Assembly: GCA_022841345.1 (NCBI GenBank)
Contig: JALHRR010000001.1
Span: forward strand, 285,610 to 349,609
Length of the DNA: 64,000 bases
Source of the DNA: Saprospiraceae bacterium
Lineage (GTDB): Bacteria > Bacteroidota > Bacteroidia > Chitinophagales > Saprospiraceae
Direction of reading: 5' to 3'
In this document: positions 61,410-64,000 of the stretch, piece after piece
How positions within the stretch are numbered: position 1 is the first letter of the stretch
Layout: every line of letters starts with the position of its first letter
The notes under the pieces: model-generated
The model's database searches: none
What the model was told of the DNA's origin: nothing
Seen by the model: the letters and a program-made list of their open reading frames with translations, nothing else
Made by a program: the position numbers and the translations under genes

Positions 61410-61440
61410 TATATTACAAGATAGCAAGTTGTTGGATGAT

Positions 61441-61795
61441 TTTTGAGTAGAAGATGAGATTTCAGATTTCAGGTTTCAGTCCCCGCGACAAGAATATAGC
61501 CATCCGAAGAAAAATAACACGGCGGGGCCTGAATTTCAGGTTTCAGAGTTCAGGTTTCAGATTTTAGATTTGAAACAGCCATAAGGCGTCGAGTTTTTGT
61601 AAATTATTATGCAAAATAGTTAAATTTCGCTTGTTTATAAGACATTGAAAATCAGTGTTCTGCAAAAGTGTTATATAGGAGATTTCAGTAGTTTTAGATT
61701 TGGAACAGCCTTATTTAATTGAAAGTTGAAAGTTGAAAGTTGAAAGTTGAAAATGGAACAGCCAATGAAACAGCCGAATAGCCAATTGAACAGCC
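61441..61795 (-). repeat. GGCTGTT/heptad array B4, read on the minus strand
   Basis: The complement AACAGCC occurs at 61574, 61704, 61757, 61769 and 61789. Between and before are 7-bp repeats: AGGTTTC/AGAGTTC/AGATTTT types (about 61450-61485, 61525-61572) and GTTGAAA repeated five times (about 61720-61753), the complement of the CTTTCAA heptads in B3. The 61410-61949 gap holds no gene; 61796-61949 shows nothing I can name. Confidence 0.85.
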
Positions 61796-61949
61796 CTATA
61801 CACTCTTTTCTTTGCTCGTTTCTCGGTCTCTGACCCGTAACGGGATGTCAGCAAGTCTCTGACTTGTTTTGAAAGTCGCGGTAATTATAGTGCCTCCAAA
61901 TCCTTTCTTACAAGAGATTATTCTAAGTGCCCATTAGTTTTCTGTTTTG

Positions 61950-62588
61950 TTATTTCCCGGCATTACGACTCTTAAACCGAATCGGATATGCAATCCTCAA
62001 ATCATAGCGATTGCGACCATCTTTGCCTGATAATCCAAAAAACCCCAGGTATTCAACTCTTAAAAAACGTGCATATACAAAGCTGACAAGTAAATGCTTC
62101 CAATGATACTCAATTGAAGCATTTAGGGCATATTGCATGTGCGACATGTCGCCAATGTTGCGTATTGAATCCGGATCACAAACAGAGCCCCTTCCTGCCC
62201 ATGAATTTAACTTGTATACTGAAGACACCCCAATCCCTGCAAACAGTCTTTCTTTAAATTTATAGTTGAATGATAAATCCATATTAAGATCGTTGCTCCT
62301 GTAAAACGTTTTACTATTTTCCGGGACAACTGTGCCATTGTCCAGGCATAAATCTTTTCTGTCATTATACGATACACTTAACTTGACATTGACTGATTTT
62401 GAAAGCGGCAGAATACCGAATACGCCATAAGAAGGTGATATGTTTTTCATCCTGTGTAACGAGCGCCCATACACTTCAAATGGAAATGCACTGATACCAA
62501 TCTCAGGACCAATAGTGATCTGACTGAGGGAGGAATGGCTTAGAGAAAGCGAAAAGCATATGATGAGGAATGAATGGAACCTGGTCAA
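61950..62588 (-). CDS. Outer-membrane beta-barrel protein, copy 1 of a tandem duplication
   Basis: The likely start is a TTG at 62588 giving the signal peptide LTRFHSFLIICFSLSLSHSS; the aligned codon in copy 2 is GTG, which supports it. The only in-frame ATG (62672) would leave 11 bp to the divergent gene. The 212-residue protein begins ITIGPEIGI and shows alternating strands with Tyr/Phe/Arg ends (LSVSYNDRKDLC; FNYKFKERLFAGIGVSSVYKL; VSFVYARFLRVEYLGFFGL), ending NRYDLRIAYPIRFKSR. Family unknown; a small surface barrel is likely. It is close to copy 2 at 63.25 kb. Confidence 0.8.
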   Translation of the reverse strand: MTRFHSFLIICFSLSLSHSSLSQITIGPEIGISAFPFEVYGRSLHRMKNISPSYGVFGILPLSKSVNVKLSVSYNDRKDLCLDNGTVVPENSKTFYRSNDLNMDLSFNYKFKERLFAGIGVSSVYKLNSWAGRGSVCDPDSIRNIGDMSHMQYALNASIEYHWKHLLVSFVYARFLRVEYLGFFGLSGKDGRNRYDLRIAYPIRFKSRNAGK

Positions 62589-62683
62589 AGAGTGTAATTT
62601 GAATGCGGCTAAATAATTAACAGCTTTTGAAGTTATATTTGTTGATCTTGAACCTTGTCTACTCCCGTGCATCCAGTAAAACT

Positions 62684-63220
62684 ATGAAATCATTTCTAAT
62701 ATTCACTTTAGTTATTCTTCTGTGTAATTCTTGTGCTTCTTTTAAATCCCACACTTCACCCTGTGATAAAGAAGTTAAGAGTTCTTTAAAATCTATTTTC
62801 AGATATATCTCAATGGATAAGAATTCAAAAGTGTACACAGTGCTGTATTCCAAATTGCCTGAAATAGAAAAGGACAGATTTGAAAAGTTGAGGGATTCTC
62901 TTTATTACATTATCCATTTTGAAGCAGATTACAATATTATACAACATTATTTATATTCAAAGCAATTAGAAAATATACCAAATATAAATTGTGAAATTAC
63001 GGTGGAGGATATAAGAAATTATTTGGGTTTAGAATCTACGATTGGATTAAGAAATGGAAAGATATCAGATCTATTTTATTACTTTAATAACCCTCACACA
63101 ATGGATTGTTATGATACAAATGATAAAAATGGATTTTATAGGAAATGTAGTTTACTGACATTTAATTTTGATTCCAATCAAATATTGACCAATGTATATA
63201 CTGGATCTTTTGCCTACTAA
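62684..63220 (+). CDS. Small lipoprotein, unknown function, copy 1
   Basis: The start at 62684 gives a lipoprotein signal MKSFLIFTLVILLCNSC with the lipobox Cys; a longer frame from 62627 would overlap the divergent barrel gene leader. The 178-residue protein is AT-rich and mostly polar with no known domain (SSLKSIFRYISMDKNSKVY; IISFEADYN-like YIIHFEADYNIIQHYLYSKQL). It is divergent from barrel copy 1 with a 95-bp spacer that is duplicated before barrel copy 2. Confidence 0.72.
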   Translation: MKSFLIFTLVILLCNSCASFKSHTSPCDKEVKSSLKSIFRYISMDKNSKVYTVLYSKLPEIEKDRFEKLRDSLYYIIHFEADYNIIQHYLYSKQLENIPNINCEITVEDIRNYLGLESTIGLRNGKISDLFYYFNNPHTMDCYDTNDKNGFYRKCSLLTFNFDSNQILTNVYTGSFAY

Positions 63221-63249
63221 AAGGGAGAGTATCGATTGTAAACAGCCAA

Positions 63250-63891
63250 TTAATTACCACTGCGACTCTTGAACCTGATCGGATAAGCTACCCTCAAATC
63301 ATAGCGATTGAGACCATATTTGCCTGATAATCCAAAATTACCCAGGTATTCAACTCTTAAAAATCGTGCATATACAAAGCTGGCTATTACATGCTTCCAA
63401 TGATACTCAATTGAAGCATTTAGGGCATATTGGAAATGTGTCATGTCATGTTTTACCAAAATGGAGTTTGGGTCACAATCAGGGCCCCAGCCTATCCAGG
63501 AGTTTAATTTATATACTGATGAGAAACCAATACCAGAAAAAAGTCTTTCCTTCAGTTTGTAACTTATAGATAAATCCATACTCAAATCATTGCTGCTATA
63601 ATGGGTATGGCTATTTATTGCTAAAACACCGTCATTTCTCCCACAGAGATCTTTTCTATCTGCATATGAAATACTTACTTTCAGCTGTGTGGATTTAGAT
63701 ATGGGTATGATACCAAATGCACCATATGAAATAGCCAAATTGCTATACTTGTGGTCAGGACCAGGGCTAGAAAGTAATTTAAATGGAAATGCACATATAC
63801 CTATTTCAGGACCAATAGTGATTTGGCTGAAGGCAGTATGGCTTAGAGATAGCGAAAAGCATATGATGAGAAATGAATTAAACCTGGTCAC
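63250..63891 (-). CDS. Outer-membrane beta-barrel protein, copy 2 of a tandem duplication
   Basis: The start is probably the GTG at 63891 (VTRFNSFLIICFSLSLSHTA), aligned with the TTG of copy 1. The 213-residue protein matches copy 1 along its length: SQITIGPEIGI, KLKERLFSGIGFSSVYKLNSW, YALNASIEYHWKHV, FVYARFLRVEYLGNFGLSGK and the end YDLRVAYPIRFKSRS. The largest differences lie in the segment after the first strand (FPFKLLSSPGPDHKY), a likely surface loop. Confidence 0.8.
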   Translation of the reverse strand: MTRFNSFLIICFSLSLSHTAFSQITIGPEIGICAFPFKLLSSPGPDHKYSNLAISYGAFGIIPISKSTQLKVSISYADRKDLCGRNDGVLAINSHTHYSSNDLSMDLSISYKLKERLFSGIGFSSVYKLNSWIGWGPDCDPNSILVKHDMTHFQYALNASIEYHWKHVIASFVYARFLRVEYLGNFGLSGKYGLNRYDLRVAYPIRFKSRSGN

Positions 63892-63986
63892 AAAGTTTGA
63901 TTTGAATGCAGATAAATAATTAACAGCTTTTGAAGTTATATTTGTTGATCTTGAACCTTGTCTACTCCCGTGCATCCAGTAAAACT

Positions 63987-64000
63987 ATGAAATCATTTCT
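63987..64000 (+). CDS. Start of lipoprotein copy 2, cut by the window edge
   Basis: The last 14 bases (ATGAAATCATTTCT) and the preceding 45 bases match the start region of the lipoprotein gene at 62684, 1303 bp upstream, so a second copy of that gene begins here. Only MKSF is visible. Confidence 0.65.

Noticed and set aside
1..64000. tRNA or rRNA genes
   Set aside because: No T-arm or anticodon-arm pattern and no rRNA-like conserved block was recognised on either strand by eye; a tRNAscan-SE and Infernal run would settle it.

Overview
The window looks like chromosomal DNA of a member of the Bacteroidota, most likely a non-gut environmental lineage (Saprospiria or Chitinophagia-like; this last step is inference). 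The signs are: two secreted proteins with type IX secretion C-terminal regions, many TAnnTTTG -7 promoter boxes with little Shine-Dalgarno signal, a Rho factor with a huge Arg/Asn/Gln/Asp-rich insert, DUF3127 and Reg_prop/Y_Y_Y sensor kinase families, LPS genes, and the pheT-coiled coil-zapA-rny gene order. No rRNA, tRNA, CRISPR or insertion-sequence transposase was recognised. Most genes are housekeeping.

Layout. 1-5.1 kb: 5'-truncated M36 metallopeptidase, methylmalonyl-CoA epimerase with a TSUP transporter, kdsB. 5.1-5.6 kb: 121-126 bp tandem repeat. 5.7-10.5 kb: minus-strand pheT, coiled-coil protein, zapA, rny. 10.5-13.4 kb: Fic protein with repeated upstream boxes, DUF3127 protein with an SSB-like tail, secreted protein, bcp. 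14-25.9 kb: thrS, RlmK-like methyltransferase, atypical SDR and 3-hydroxyanthranilate dioxygenase, lpxH, frr, two small lipoproteins, a RelE/YefM-like pair, a YugP-like protease, serS. 26-36 kb: rho, rpmH (51 aa), rnpA, a PIN toxin pair, aroQ, a GT39-like membrane protein, recQ, kdsD. 36-46 kb: O-antigen ligase, pheS-hisS, LysM lytic transglycosylase, two Hsp20 genes, Mpo1-like protein, CPA2 antiporter, DCC protein. 46-57 kb: large sensor kinase, outer-membrane barrel, nadE, SGNH hydrolase, surE-membrane protein-lpxB, T9SS protein. 57.6-64 kb: topA, lipoprotein, and a tandemly duplicated divergent barrel/lipoprotein pair.

Functional threads. kdsD, kdsB, lpxH, lpxB, the O-antigen ligase and perhaps the GT39-like enzyme belong to LPS assembly but are scattered. 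Four aminoacyl-tRNA synthetase loci (pheT, pheS-hisS, thrS, serS), rpmH/rnpA, frr, rny, rho and topA form the information-processing core.

The most unusual content is between the genes. (A) At least five arrays (13.5, 17.5, 17.8, 60.4 and 60.7 kb) consist of short hairpins separated by a constant heptamer GTGATGT. Stems differ from unit to unit but are perfectly or nearly self-complementary, loops fall in a few classes with a nested triloop mini-hairpin, the same modules recur in different order, and each array ends in the same cap whose stem varies by compensatory changes. Two pairs of arrays face each other around a short GT/CA-rich core. A related inverted set at 36.1-36.3 kb uses GGGATGT. 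(B) A second family uses the heptamer GGCTGTT, separating degenerate 7-bp tandem repeats and palindromes, and runs up to the stop codons of thrS, frr and topA. I know of no described element with the architecture of family A; it is my main candidate for something new.
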